DNA from: Emergencia timonensis
GTDB taxonomy: Bacteria; Bacillota; Clostridia; Peptostreptococcales; Anaerovoracaceae
NCBI RefSeq assembly: GCF_900086585.1
Contig: NZ_FLKM01000008.1
Span: 1,995,652 to 2,059,651, forward strand
Direction: 5' to 3'
DNA: 64,000 nt
Each line of letters starts with the position of its first letter. Position 1 is the stretch's first letter. The position numbers and the translations under genes are program-made. Positions 1-8,652 of the stretch are shown one piece after another. A model generated the notes under the pieces. The model made no database searches, was not told the origin of the DNA, and saw nothing but the letters and a program-made list of their open reading frames with translations.

Positions 1-233
1 TGATTATGAGGAAAAAATATCCCGATATCGAGAGACCGTATAAAGTCTGGGGCGGAAAATTTACGATTTATCTGACCAGCCTCATGTATGTTGTCTTGAT
101 GGTAAACGAATTTATCGATGCGCCGAAAGCCGCCATTACAGGTGTTGGCATTACGGTGGCAGGCTTGATTGTTTATCTGTATTTCAAAAAGAAAAACGGA
201 GGAGAAGAATACAAAGGTGAAGGAATTGAATAA
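1..233 (+). CDS. APC-family amino-acid permease, C-terminal end (partial)
   Basis: The reading frame is open to the left edge, so only the last ~77 residues are present. It has an ERPYKVWGG segment followed by two hydrophobic helices and a charged tail (YLYFKKKNGG), which is how APC-superfamily amino-acid/polyamine permeases end. Family membership rests on this tail only, so the substrate cannot be told. The next gene starts inside its last codons, which suggests a shared transcript. Confidence 0.6.
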   Translation, partial: IMRKKYPDIERPYKVWGGKFTIYLTSLMYVVLMVNEFIDAPKAAITGVGITVAGLIVYLYFKKKNGGEEYKGEGIE

Positions 234-1611
234 AGCGAAGTACGAGAATTTGAAATATCTTGCTGTGGAACTGCCGGAAGATATTCTGAAAGAAAAGTGG
301 AGCGGAAATTTTGACAGGGCAAAAAAGCTGATCGCACAGCGATTATCTGAAGACATCCCCCTGGCGCTGCGGTGCAGGCTGGGTTTGGAGCTGAAAAACC
401 TGAAGGACTTGGAAAACTGTTATACTGTGACGAGAGAAGAGGCGCTGCAGCAGGTACGGGAACGAATTCCGGAGATGAGTGAAGAGGAGTTTGACCGACT
501 TCAGCTGGAAGGAAAGCTGGACTGGATTTATCTGAACGGCAAAATGATGTACCTGGACAGTTTCTGCGCGACACTGTTCAAAGTGAACCCTTCACTGTGG
601 CAGCGTTCCTGCCAGGGCGATCAGAGCGACTATCAGATTTTGGATGACCTAATCGCAGGTTTAGAAGATGGGCAGGAGACTTGCTGCCACATTCATATCA
701 AACAGGAAGTCTCCCTGAAAGAGCGGGCTGTGGAAGAGGGGAAGACTTTGCGGGTACACATGCCCGTGCCCCTTGAACGGGAGCAGGTTCAAAACCTGCA
801 GCTGCTGGAAGTGACCCCCGCTCCTGTCTGTATGGCAGAAGAGGATGCGCCTCAGCCGACTCTTTATTTTGAGGCACCGGCTGCTATCGGACAGATATTC
901 TCTGTGGAATACGCATTTGACCATCATACTGTTTATGTGGACTTGGGCAACCCAGAGCGACAGAAAGCCGCCATGGAGCCATTTCCAGAGGAGACGAAAG
1001 CCTATCTCTCGGAAGAACTGCCTCACATCCAGTTCACGCCCTATCTGCGGTCCCTGGCAGCAGAAATCACAGAAGGGGAGAGCAATCCCCTTTTGATCGC
1101 CCGCCGCATTTACGATTTTATTACGACCAAGGTAAGCTACGCTTTCATGCGGGATTATGCCTGCATCGACCATCTCGCTGAGTATTGTGCCTTGAATCTG
1201 AAAGGGGACTGCGGCGTGCAGGCGCTGCTGTTCATCACGCTCTGCAGGATAGCAGGCATTCCGGCAAAGTGGCAGTCAGGTATTGATGCGAAACCGGGTG
1301 ATGTGGGGGAACATGACTGGGCCATGTTCTATGTGCCCGGAAGCGGCTGGGTGTATGCGGATCTCTCTTATGGAGGTTCCTCCTACATCAGAGGCGCTTA
1401 CGACCGCTGGAACTACTTCTTCGGCAATGCAGACCCTTACCGCATACCGATTAACAATGCATTCCAAAAGGATTTTGAACCTCCGAAGAAGTTTTGGAGA
1501 AATGACCCGTATGACAATCAGTCGGGCGAAGCGGAATACGAAGACCACGGCGTACGGAGTGATGATCTGCTATATCGTTATCAGGAAATCGATATCCATC
1601 GTATCAAATAA
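217..1611 (+). CDS. Transglutaminase-like (papain-fold) protein
   Basis: This 464-residue protein has a C-terminal transglutaminase core. The expected triad is visible: Cys332 in KGDCGVQALL, His366 in GEHDWAMFY and Asp382 in VYADLSYG. In this family the fold acts as a thiol protease or transferase, but many bacterial members have no known substrate. The first ~280 residues are not recognised. I chose the GTG at 217 because GGAGGAG at 198-204 precedes it; this makes it overlap the upstream permease by 17 nt. No signal peptide is obvious, so it is probably cytoplasmic. The pairing with an amino-acid permease may mean peptide use, which is inference. Confidence 0.75.
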   Translation: MKELNKAKYENLKYLAVELPEDILKEKWSGNFDRAKKLIAQRLSEDIPLALRCRLGLELKNLKDLENCYTVTREEALQQVRERIPEMSEEEFDRLQLEGKLDWIYLNGKMMYLDSFCATLFKVNPSLWQRSCQGDQSDYQILDDLIAGLEDGQETCCHIHIKQEVSLKERAVEEGKTLRVHMPVPLEREQVQNLQLLEVTPAPVCMAEEDAPQPTLYFEAPAAIGQIFSVEYAFDHHTVYVDLGNPERQKAAMEPFPEETKAYLSEELPHIQFTPYLRSLAAEITEGESNPLLIARRIYDFITTKVSYAFMRDYACIDHLAEYCALNLKGDCGVQALLFITLCRIAGIPAKWQSGIDAKPGDVGEHDWAMFYVPGSGWVYADLSYGGSSYIRGAYDRWNYFFGNADPYRIPINNAFQKDFEPPKKFWRNDPYDNQSGEAEYEDHGVRSDDLLYRYQEIDIHRIK

Positions 1612-1645
1612 ACCCTATCGGTGATGTAAGGTCAGAATTGATAAC

Positions 1646-1690
1646 GAAGCTGATGTGAAGAGAAATTTTTTACATCAGCTTTTTTGTTTT
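1646..1690 (+). terminator. Rho-independent terminator
   Basis: AAGCTGATGT (1647-1656) pairs perfectly with ACATCAGCTT (1672-1681) and is followed by a T-rich run. It ends the permease/transglutaminase transcript. Confidence 0.85.
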
Positions 1691-1712
1691 TTTGGAAATC
1701 CTTGTCCCTTTT

Positions 1713-1741
1713 TTGACAAATTTCGAGTTATATATTTATAC
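1713..1741 (+). promoter_or_regulatory. Sigma-A type promoter of the 1822 gene
   Basis: TTGACA at 1713-1718, a 17-bp spacer and TTATAC at 1736-1741. It lies just past the terminator and ~80 bp before the small membrane protein. Confidence 0.5.
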
Positions 1742-1821
1742 GACAAAATTTAGCAATATCCCTCAAAAAATAGAGTGTATATAGTTAAAGGGATAATGTA
1801 TCAATCAAAGGGGAGTCAGAA

Positions 1822-2235
1822 ATGAAAGCAAAATTACCGATACTATTTGCTAGTATATCACTGGGATTCTATATTTTTTGTCTGCTGGAAATGAAAAACG
1901 GTGCCGAAGGCATTATCAGCAGACTGATCGAGCAGGGAAGTTACGACAACGCATACCATTATATTGACGGCTGGGCCTATGATTATACAGGCGTACAGCA
2001 GTTTCTGCGTGCGACAGGGGCTTTTCTTGCCGTATACTATGGTGCAAGAATTGCTTGTGCAGTCAGAGGTAACAAATGCGAGACTGCCTTTGCTGTTGTC
2101 ATTGCCTGCTATATCGTGTGCGTGGCAGTGATCGCAATCAGCCAGTCCCATCTTTTGGGGCTCATTCTCGCCGCCGCCGCTGTCTTTGTCGTGTTGGCAG
2201 CGATTTCTTTGATGAAGGATCTTCCGCTCGAATAA
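1822..2235 (+). CDS. Small integral membrane protein, unknown function
   Basis: A 137-residue protein with about four hydrophobic helices: one at the N-terminus (residues ~5-23), one near 60-78 and two in the C-terminal half. A loop rich in Tyr, Asp and Gly (YDNAYHYIDGWAYDYTG) follows the first helix. The start has a good ribosome site (AAAGGGGAG). I do not recognise the family. It is flanked by its own promoter and by the lar operon control region, so it is probably a single-gene unit. Confidence 0.6.
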   Translation: MKAKLPILFASISLGFYIFCLLEMKNGAEGIISRLIEQGSYDNAYHYIDGWAYDYTGVQQFLRATGAFLAVYYGARIACAVRGNKCETAFAVVIACYIVCVAVIAISQSHLLGLILAAAAVFVVLAAISLMKDLPLE

Positions 2236-2263
2236 CGCCATTTTAAAAACTTTGAAGAACTTC

Positions 2264-2294
2264 TTGACTTGGAGTTCACTTCAAGTGTTACAAT
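2264..2294 (+). promoter_or_regulatory. MerR-type promoter with 19-bp spacer
   Basis: TTGACT (2264-2269) and TACAAT (2289-2294) are separated by 19 bp. The spacer holds a near-perfect dyad, ACTTGGAG (2267-2274) / CTTCAAGT (2279-2286). A stretched spacer with a central dyad is the hallmark of promoters twisted open by MerR-family activators. No MerR gene lies beside it. The -10 overlaps the sigma-54 activator site at 2286-2303, so the two inputs may compete. Confidence 0.5.
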
Positions 2295-2303
2295 AAAGCA
2301 ACA
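2286..2303 (+). promoter_or_regulatory. Upstream activator site 1 (lar operon)
   Basis: TGTTAC-AATAAA-GCAACA, a dyad with a 6-bp centre that matches the sites at 33413, 41701 and 48015. It lies 73 bp upstream of the sigma-54 promoter at 2376, a usual distance for a looping sigma-54 activator. Confidence 0.7.
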
Positions 2304-2375
2304 ACAGATGCAGGGCTGCAACAAAACGGGGGAGGGCAAACGCTGAAACCCCTGGAAAATACTTGATTTTTCTGT

Positions 2376-2390
2376 TGGCATGGTTTATGC
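2376..2390 (+). promoter_or_regulatory. Sigma-54 promoter of larE-larB-larC-nik operon
   Basis: TGGCATGGTTTATGC has the invariant GG and GC of the -24/-12 elements at correct spacing. It is the weakest match of the five in the window (ATGC instead of TTGC). The transcript would start near 2402 and carry a ~160-nt leader in which I see no recognised riboswitch. Confidence 0.75.
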
Positions 2391-2558
2391 TATACATGTT
2401 AGTGTGCTTCAAGAAGAAGTAATTGTCGTTTTCAAGAAGAAAACAATGTTATGAATAGATAGACTTGATATTGAGATTTAATGCCACGAAGGCAGATCGG
2501 ATTCCAGAAGGAAATCCCGCGCTTTTGTGGTATTTTTTTGTACAAAAAGGAGATACGC

Positions 2559-3302
2559 ATGGAATTAAGAACATTTTTTAGAGAGCATCCGAAAGTCGCC
2601 TTGGGTTTTTCCGGCGGGGTGGATTCGTCCTATCTGCTCTATGCTGCCAGAGAGTATGGGACGGATGTATCAGCATATTTTATCAAAAGCCAGTTTCAGC
2701 CGGATTTTGAACTGGCGGACGCAAAGCGTCTGGCGGAGCAGCTGGATGCCAGGCTGCGGGTGATAGACTGCGACATCCTGGCGGAACAGTCGGTGCGGGA
2801 AAATCCCCAGGACCGATGCTATTACTGCAAAAACCGCATCTTTGGTCTTCTGGCGGAGGCGGCAAAGGCGGACGGATACGAGGTGATCATCGATGGCACC
2901 AATCTTTCCGATGAAGCAGCAGACCGGCCCGGCATGAAGGCGCTTGCCGAGATGGAGGTTCTGTCCCCTTTGCGCATGTGCGGCATTACCAAGGCGCGTG
3001 TCAGAGAATTATCCAAAGAGGCGGGTCTCTTCACCTGGGACAAACCGGCTTACGCCTGTCTTGCGACGAGAATTCCAAGCGGAACGCTGATCACAGAGGC
3101 GGACCTCAAAAGAGTTGAATGCGCTGAGGCAGAGCTTGAAGCCCTGGGTTTCAGAGACTTTCGCGTCCGCGTTTTCGGCGGCGCAGCGAGGCTGCAGCTT
3201 TGCGGCGGACAGATGGAAAGAGCCTTAGAGAAGAGAAATGAGATCAAAGCAAAGCTGAAACCGTATTTTGACATCGTTTTGCTGGATTTGGAGGAGAGAT
3301 AG
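2559..3302 (+). CDS. larE: LarE, ATP-dependent sacrificial sulfur transferase of nickel-pincer cofactor synthesis
   Basis: A 247-residue PP-loop protein with SGGVDS at residues 18-23. LarE adenylates the carboxylates of the pyridinium intermediate made by LarB and puts in sulfur. Cys87 and Cys90 (RCYYC) plus Cys167 (AYACLATR) fit the three-cysteine LarE type that, in studied members, binds a 4Fe-4S cluster and recycles sulfur instead of sacrificing one cysteine; this subtype is inferred from the cysteine pattern. The ATG at 2559 follows AAAAAGGAG. The stop codon touches the larB start, so the two are translationally coupled. Confidence 0.93.
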   Translation: MELRTFFREHPKVALGFSGGVDSSYLLYAAREYGTDVSAYFIKSQFQPDFELADAKRLAEQLDARLRVIDCDILAEQSVRENPQDRCYYCKNRIFGLLAEAAKADGYEVIIDGTNLSDEAADRPGMKALAEMEVLSPLRMCGITKARVRELSKEAGLFTWDKPAYACLATRIPSGTLITEADLKRVECAEAELEALGFRDFRVRVFGGAARLQLCGGQMERALEKRNEIKAKLKPYFDIVLLDLEER

Positions 3303-4061
3303 ATGGAACAGAGAGAAATGAAAGAACTGCTGCAGCAGGTGGCGGAGGGAAATGCGACCGTGGACGAAGCCCTGCTCAAGATGAAGATGGCGCCTTTTGA
3401 AGAAATCGACATCGCTTCTTTGGATCACCACAGAGGCATCAGACAGGGGGCGTCAGAGGTCATCTACGGCGCAGGCAAGACGCCGGCGCAGATCGACAAG
3501 ATCGCCCATACCCTCTGGAACAGCGGACAGAAGACGATTTTGATCACCAGGATGAGCCAGGAGGCGGCGGAAACCTTTGAAAAGGATATTCCCTTTACAT
3601 ACTATGAGGAAGCAAAAGTTGGCCTTGTGGGCGAGATGACAGCGCCGAAGCAGAAGGGCTACATTCTGGTAGCCACAGGCGGAACCAGCGACATTCCTGT
3701 CGCGGAAGAGGCGGCGCTGACCGCAGAGATTCTGGGAAACCGCGTGGAGCGGATTTACGATGTAGGTGTTGCCGGCATTCACAGGCTGCTGGCTCATGCC
3801 GAAAAGATCATGAATGCCAGAGTCATTATCGCCATCGCGGGGATGGAAGGGGCGCTGGCATCCGTCATCGGCGGTCTGGCGGACTGTCCTGTCATCGCGG
3901 TGCCTACCAGCGTCGGTTATGGCACTGCCTTCGGAGGCGTGACGGCCCTTCTTTCCATGCTCAACTCCTGCGCCAGCGGCGTCAGCGTGGTCAACATCGA
4001 CAACGGCTTCGGAGCAGGTTATCTGGCAAATCTGATCAACAATATGGAGGCGGATAAGTAA
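3303..4061 (+). CDS. larB: LarB, nicotinate mononucleotide-type carboxylase/hydrolase of nickel-pincer synthesis
   Basis: A 252-residue protein of the PurE-like LarB family. In known systems it carboxylates nicotinic acid adenine dinucleotide and cleaves the phosphoanhydride, the first step of nickel-pincer nucleotide synthesis. Family signatures include DHHRGIRQGASEVIYGAGK near residue 41, the GTSDIPVAEEA segment and a PTSVGYG loop near residue 200. Start and stop abut larE and larC exactly (TAG-ATG and TAA-ATG), so the three are made in fixed ratio. Confidence 0.93.
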   Translation: MEQREMKELLQQVAEGNATVDEALLKMKMAPFEEIDIASLDHHRGIRQGASEVIYGAGKTPAQIDKIAHTLWNSGQKTILITRMSQEAAETFEKDIPFTYYEEAKVGLVGEMTAPKQKGYILVATGGTSDIPVAEEAALTAEILGNRVERIYDVGVAGIHRLLAHAEKIMNARVIIAIAGMEGALASVIGGLADCPVIAVPTSVGYGTAFGGVTALLSMLNSCASGVSVVNIDNGFGAGYLANLINNMEADK

Positions 4062-5255
4062 ATGAAGAACTTATATATTGACTGCAGCATGGGAGCGGCA
4101 GGAGACATGCTCATGGCTGCACTTTTAGAGCTGATTCCGGATCGGGAGGTTTTTCTGTCAAAGATGAATGCCCTTGGCATTCCGGGGGTGCGTATCAGCG
4201 CAGAGGAGAAGAAGACCTGCGGCATCCGTGCAAGCCATGTCCGCGTCGTTATCGACGGGGAAGAGGAGGGTTTGCACCATCATCACGGACACGATCATGA
4301 ACACCAGCATCACCATCACCACAGCGGACTCGCCGAGATCAGAAGCCTGATCAAAGGTCTGGAGCTTTCAGAACAGGTGAAAAAAGATGCTCAGGCAGTC
4401 TTTGAACTGATCGCCGAAGCCGAGAGCAAGGTGCACGGGCAGACCATGGAGCAGATTCATTTCCACGAGGTCGGGACGCTGGACGCTGTAGCGGATGTGG
4501 TGGGAAACTGCCTGCTGTTATCTATGATCGGCGCGGACCGTATCTCGGCATCTCCTGTCCACGTGGGATCTGGCACCGTCAAATGCGCCCACGGCGTGCT
4601 TCCTGTGCCTGCACCTGCCACGGCTTTGATCCTGCAGGGCATTCCCATTTACAGTGCAGAGATCAAAGGGGAACTCTGCACGCCGACGGGAGCCGCCTTA
4701 TTGAAGCATTTTGTAGACAAGTTTGGACCGATGCCTTTGATGCGTGTCGAAAAGACGGGCTACGGTGCAGGGACAAAGGAATTTGAACGGGCGAACTGCG
4801 TGAGAGTGATGCTGGGAGAGACGGAAGAGGAAGGCAGGGACCAGGTTCTGGAACTGGCGGCAAATATCGACGACATGACGGCGGAAGAAATCGGCTATGC
4901 CATCGAAATCCTCATGGAGCAGGGGGCGCTGGACGCCTATGCCGAGAACATCGTCATGAAAAAATCCCGCCCCGCTGTAAAGCTTTGCTGCATGTGCAGG
5001 CCGGAGGACAAAGAAGAGATGGTGCGTCTGCTGTTCAAACACACGACGACCATCGGCATCAGAGAGTACAGGTGCGGGCGATTTACCCTGGCGCGCCGCT
5101 TTGAACAGCGGAATACGCCCTGGGGTGAGGTCAGCGTCAAGGTCTGCGAAGGCTATGGCGTAGAGAAGGTCAAGGCGGAATTTGAGGATCTGGCGAAGAT
5201 TGCTAAGGAAGAGAATCTGTCGATCAAAGATGTAAAGAAGGAAATTCATGAATAA
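4062..5255 (+). CDS. larC: LarC, nickel insertion protein (full length)
   Basis: A 397-residue LarC, the CTP-dependent enzyme that inserts nickel into the pincer nucleotide. The N-terminal domain begins with YIDCSMGAAGDM. A very histidine-rich loop (residues ~68-88, including GHDHEHQHHHHH) probably holds nickel. The C-terminal domain, on a separate frame in Lactobacillus plantarum, is fused in frame here. Its last 8 nt overlap the first permease gene, tying cofactor synthesis to metal uptake. A second, short LarC lies at 41837. Confidence 0.93.
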   Translation: MKNLYIDCSMGAAGDMLMAALLELIPDREVFLSKMNALGIPGVRISAEEKKTCGIRASHVRVVIDGEEEGLHHHHGHDHEHQHHHHHSGLAEIRSLIKGLELSEQVKKDAQAVFELIAEAESKVHGQTMEQIHFHEVGTLDAVADVVGNCLLLSMIGADRISASPVHVGSGTVKCAHGVLPVPAPATALILQGIPIYSAEIKGELCTPTGAALLKHFVDKFGPMPLMRVEKTGYGAGTKEFERANCVRVMLGETEEEGRDQVLELAANIDDMTAEEIGYAIEILMEQGALDAYAENIVMKKSRPAVKLCCMCRPEDKEEMVRLLFKHTTTIGIREYRCGRFTLARRFEQRNTPWGEVSVKVCEGYGVEKVKAEFEDLAKIAKEENLSIKDVKKEIHE

Positions 5256-6249
5256 GACGTGGCGTGAAAAAACGATCTATATATTGAAAAAGCTTTTGCA
5301 GATGGTCATCGTGCTGGTTCTGCTGTCTACAATCGTCTTTGTCATCGCGCGGCTCTGCCCCGGCGATCCCCTAAAGGCCTATTACGGTGACGGCGCGGAG
5401 CACATGAGCCAGGTGCAGAGAGAAGCGGCGAGAGAGAAGCTGGGGCTAGACGATTCGATGCCGGTGCAGTACGCAAGATGGGCAGCGCATCTCTTTGACG
5501 GAGATCTGGGGCTGTCTTATAAGTACAAGCAGCCGGTGACAGAGGTCATCGGAAAAGTGTGGGTCAATACCCTGATTCTGGGCGGCGTCTCCTACGTGCT
5601 GACCTTTGGCCTTGCCATTTTGCTGGGGCTCTTCTGCGCGCTGCGGGAGGACAGCCTCCTGGACAGGATCATCTGCAAAGTGGGCGTAATCTCTGGCAGC
5701 GTGCCGTCTTTTTTCCTGGCGCTCCTGCTGATCCTGGTCTTTGCCGTGAATCTGAAGCTGCTGCCTGTCAGCGGCGCGTACTCTTACGGGAGCGGCGGCA
5801 GCTTTTTTGACCGGGCATATCATCTGGTTCTGCCGACAGCCGTCATGGTTTTGGAGCACCTCTGGTATTACGCCTACATGGTCAGAAACAAGCTGTCGCA
5901 GGAGACGCGGGAAGACTATGTCCTGCTCTGCAAGGCGGAAGGCATTTCCCGCAGGAAGATTCTCTGCCGCCACTGCCTTAGGAACATCATGCCGTCCATG
6001 CTGGTCATCATGGCGATTTCAGTGCCCCACATCCTGGGCGGCACCTATGTGGTGGAAACCGTGTTTTCCTATCCGGGACTGGGAACCCTCAGCTTTGAAG
6101 CAGCCATGTATCAGGACTACAACATGCTGATGGCGCTGTGCCTTTTGACCGGGGCGGTGGTACTGGTGTTCAACCTGCTGGCGCAGATCGTCAGTGAGTT
6201 TATCGATCCGAGGATGCGCCTGGTGAAGAACGTGAAGGAGGCGGCATAG
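5248..6249 (+). CDS. ABC importer permease, NikB/DppB type
   Basis: A 333-residue BPD-type permease with an N-terminal helix, the ICR-like segment ARLCPGDPL, and the EAA-type cytoplasmic loop (VLLCKAEGISRRKILCRHCLRN). It is the first of two permeases of a family-5 (dipeptide/nickel) importer. The sequence cannot separate nickel from peptide import, but overlap with larC makes nickel or a nickel chelate the likely cargo. Confidence 0.85.
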   Translation: MNKTWREKTIYILKKLLQMVIVLVLLSTIVFVIARLCPGDPLKAYYGDGAEHMSQVQREAAREKLGLDDSMPVQYARWAAHLFDGDLGLSYKYKQPVTEVIGKVWVNTLILGGVSYVLTFGLAILLGLFCALREDSLLDRIICKVGVISGSVPSFFLALLLILVFAVNLKLLPVSGAYSYGSGGSFFDRAYHLVLPTAVMVLEHLWYYAYMVRNKLSQETREDYVLLCKAEGISRRKILCRHCLRNIMPSMLVIMAISVPHILGGTYVVETVFSYPGLGTLSFEAAMYQDYNMLMALCLLTGAVVLVFNLLAQIVSEFIDPRMRLVKNVKEAA

Positions 6250-7071
6250 ATGAAGAAAGAGAAAAAACTGCCGAGAATTTCGCTTTGCGTCCTGGGGCTG
6301 ATCATCCTGTCATCGGTCTTTGCCGGCGTCCTGGCGCCCTATTCTATGGAAGAGATGAACTCTGCGGCCATCAATCTGGCACCCAGCGCGGCGCACATCT
6401 TCGGCACGGACAGCATGGGGAGGGATCTTTTCACCATGGTTCTCTATGGCGGCCGCGCTTCGATTTACATCGGTCTTCTCAGCGCTTGTATCTCCACGGC
6501 AGTGGCCGTGGTCTACGGCACTGTGAGCGGTCTTGCCGGTGAGCGGCTGGACGACCTGCTGATGCGCTTTTCGGAGCTGATCATGAGCGTTCCGTCGATC
6601 CTGCTGGTCATTTTTCTGCAGGCCTTGTGGGGCAAAGCGTCTTACACGTCTCTGTCCGTCATCATCGGACTGACCGGGTGGATGAACATCTCCAAGATCG
6701 TCAGAAGCGAGGTCAGGCAGATAAGGAACAGCGACTACGTGCTGGCGGCAAGGACCATGGAGGGCGGATTCTGGTACATTCTGCGCCGCCATCTGCTGCC
6801 CAATTTCGTGTCATCCATCATGTTCATGGTGGTGACCAATATCGGCCAGGCCATGATCACCGAATCCACCCTGAGCTTTCTGGGCCTGGGGCTGCCCCTT
6901 ACCACAGTATCCTGGGGAAGTCTTTTGTCCATGTCCCAGGAGGTGCTGCTGACCAACTGCTGGTGGATCATCATCATTCCCGGGCTGGTGCTGATTACTA
7001 CATTGGTCTGCATCACGGAAATCGGAGAATATATCAGAAAGAAGAATAACCGTTTATATAGTAATTTGTAA
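6250..7071 (+). CDS. ABC importer permease, NikC/DppC type
   Basis: A 273-residue second permease, starting directly after the first permease's stop codon. It has the N-terminal helix, the FGTDSMGRDLFTMVLYGGR segment typical of DppC/NikC, and an EAA loop (VLAARTMEGGFWYILRRHLLPN). It pairs with the 5248 product to form the membrane channel. Confidence 0.85.
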   Translation: MKKEKKLPRISLCVLGLIILSSVFAGVLAPYSMEEMNSAAINLAPSAAHIFGTDSMGRDLFTMVLYGGRASIYIGLLSACISTAVAVVYGTVSGLAGERLDDLLMRFSELIMSVPSILLVIFLQALWGKASYTSLSVIIGLTGWMNISKIVRSEVRQIRNSDYVLAARTMEGGFWYILRRHLLPNFVSSIMFMVVTNIGQAMITESTLSFLGLGLPLTTVSWGSLLSMSQEVLLTNCWWIIIIPGLVLITTLVCITEIGEYIRKKNNRLYSNL

Positions 7072-7094
7072 CATTTGATTAACTGGAGGAACTT

Positions 7095-8651
7095 ATGAAA
7101 AAGAAATTTTTAGTCAGTCTACTGTGTATTTGTGCCTTGGTTACAGGCCTTCTGCTGACGGGCTGCGGCAGCAGCGAAGACGGAGAGTCAAAGGGAGGGG
7201 ACACCCTGGTCTATGGCAGCCAGGATTATACTGCCATCAACCCGGCTCTCTATGAGCACGGCGAGATCAACGCTTTGCTCTTTGCAGGCCTGACCGCTCA
7301 CGACGAGGATAACAAGGTGGTGCCTGCCCTGGCGGAGTCCTGGAAATTTGACGAGGAGTCTCTGACCTATACCTTTCAGCTTCGGGAAGGGCTGACTTTC
7401 CACGATGGAGAGGCGCTGACTTCTGCTGACGTGAAATTTACGCTGGAGGCCATTTTGGATGAAGACAACCAGTCTGAAATCATCTCCAATTATACGGATA
7501 TCGACAAGATCACCTGTCCCGACGACCTGACGGTCAAGATCAAACTGAAACAGGTCAACGTGGCATTTCCTGACTACATGTCCATCGGCATTCTGCCAAA
7601 GCATCTGCTGGAGGGCGAAGATCTTGCAACCTGTGATTTCAACCAGAATCCGGTCGGCGCAGGACCGTACAAGATGAAGGAATGGGATACGGCGCAGAGT
7701 ATCACCATGGAGAAATTTGACGGTTATTACAACGGTGAGCCCAATATCGGGACTGTCGTCTTCAAGATCGTGCCGGATACGGACGCGAAGGCCATGCAGC
7801 TGAAATCCGGAGATATCGACATGGCGCAGATTACGGCGAAGACGGCGAAGGATATCGAAGAGACCGGCGATTACAACATCTTTAGGATGGATACGGCTGA
7901 CTACCGCGCCATCGCCTATAATTTTGGCAGTGCGCTGTTCAAGAAGTATCCGGAACTGGCAAATATCCTGAGCTATGCCATCGACAGAGAGACCATCATC
8001 AAAAGCGTCCTGCTGGGAGAGGGCCAGGCGGCTTACTCGCCGATTCAGAAGGGCGAATACAACAACGAAAAGATCGAGAAGTTCAGCTATGACCCTGAGG
8101 AATGCCAGAGGCTCCTCGAGGAGGACGGCTGGAAAAAGAACAGCGACGGCTTCTACGAAAAAGACGGCACAGAACTGAAATTCGTCATTTCCGCCATGTC
8201 TGACGATCAGGTCAGGGTGGATATGGCAAAGCTGTGCGCAAACCAGCTGCAGAAAATCGGCGTCAACGCCAGCGCAGAGTCGAAACCGTCTCTGGACTGG
8301 GCAGGGCAGGACTGCTGCATCATCGGCTGGGGAAGCCCATTCGATGCGGACGACCACACCTACAAGGTATTCTCCACTGACGCAGGCGACAACTATACGG
8401 GGTATTCCAACCAGAAGATTGACCAGCTGCTGAAAGACGCCAGACATACCGAGAACCAGGAAAAGCGGAAGGCGCTGTATCAGGAATTTCAGGAAGAGAT
8501 GACAAAGGCGATGCCGTATACCTTCATCGCTTACGTGGATGCAGATTACGCCATCAAAAAGAACATCACCGGCATCACAGAGAAGACGGTGCTGGGCCAC
8601 CATGGCGTAGGCGTATTCTGGAACATCGCAGATTGGAAAATAGAAGGGTAA
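7095..8651 (+). CDS. Family-5 solute-binding lipoprotein of the nickel/peptide importer
   Basis: A 518-residue extracytoplasmic binding protein. The N-terminal signal ends in the lipobox LLTGC, so the mature protein is lipid-anchored at Cys24. The SBP_bac_5 body includes ALAESWKFDEESLTYTFQL and GAGPYKMKEWD. Family members bind peptides, nickel or nickel chelates. It sits between the permease and ATPase genes of one operon. Confidence 0.87.
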   Translation: MKKKFLVSLLCICALVTGLLLTGCGSSEDGESKGGDTLVYGSQDYTAINPALYEHGEINALLFAGLTAHDEDNKVVPALAESWKFDEESLTYTFQLREGLTFHDGEALTSADVKFTLEAILDEDNQSEIISNYTDIDKITCPDDLTVKIKLKQVNVAFPDYMSIGILPKHLLEGEDLATCDFNQNPVGAGPYKMKEWDTAQSITMEKFDGYYNGEPNIGTVVFKIVPDTDAKAMQLKSGDIDMAQITAKTAKDIEETGDYNIFRMDTADYRAIAYNFGSALFKKYPELANILSYAIDRETIIKSVLLGEGQAAYSPIQKGEYNNEKIEKFSYDPEECQRLLEEDGWKKNSDGFYEKDGTELKFVISAMSDDQVRVDMAKLCANQLQKIGVNASAESKPSLDWAGQDCCIIGWGSPFDADDHTYKVFSTDAGDNYTGYSNQKIDQLLKDARHTENQEKRKALYQEFQEEMTKAMPYTFIAYVDADYAIKKNITGITEKTVLGHHGVGVFWNIADWKIEG

Positions 8652-8652
8652 T

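Noticed and set aside
7188-8603. 471-codon minus-strand frame
   Set aside because: Antisense shadow of the solute-binding protein gene.
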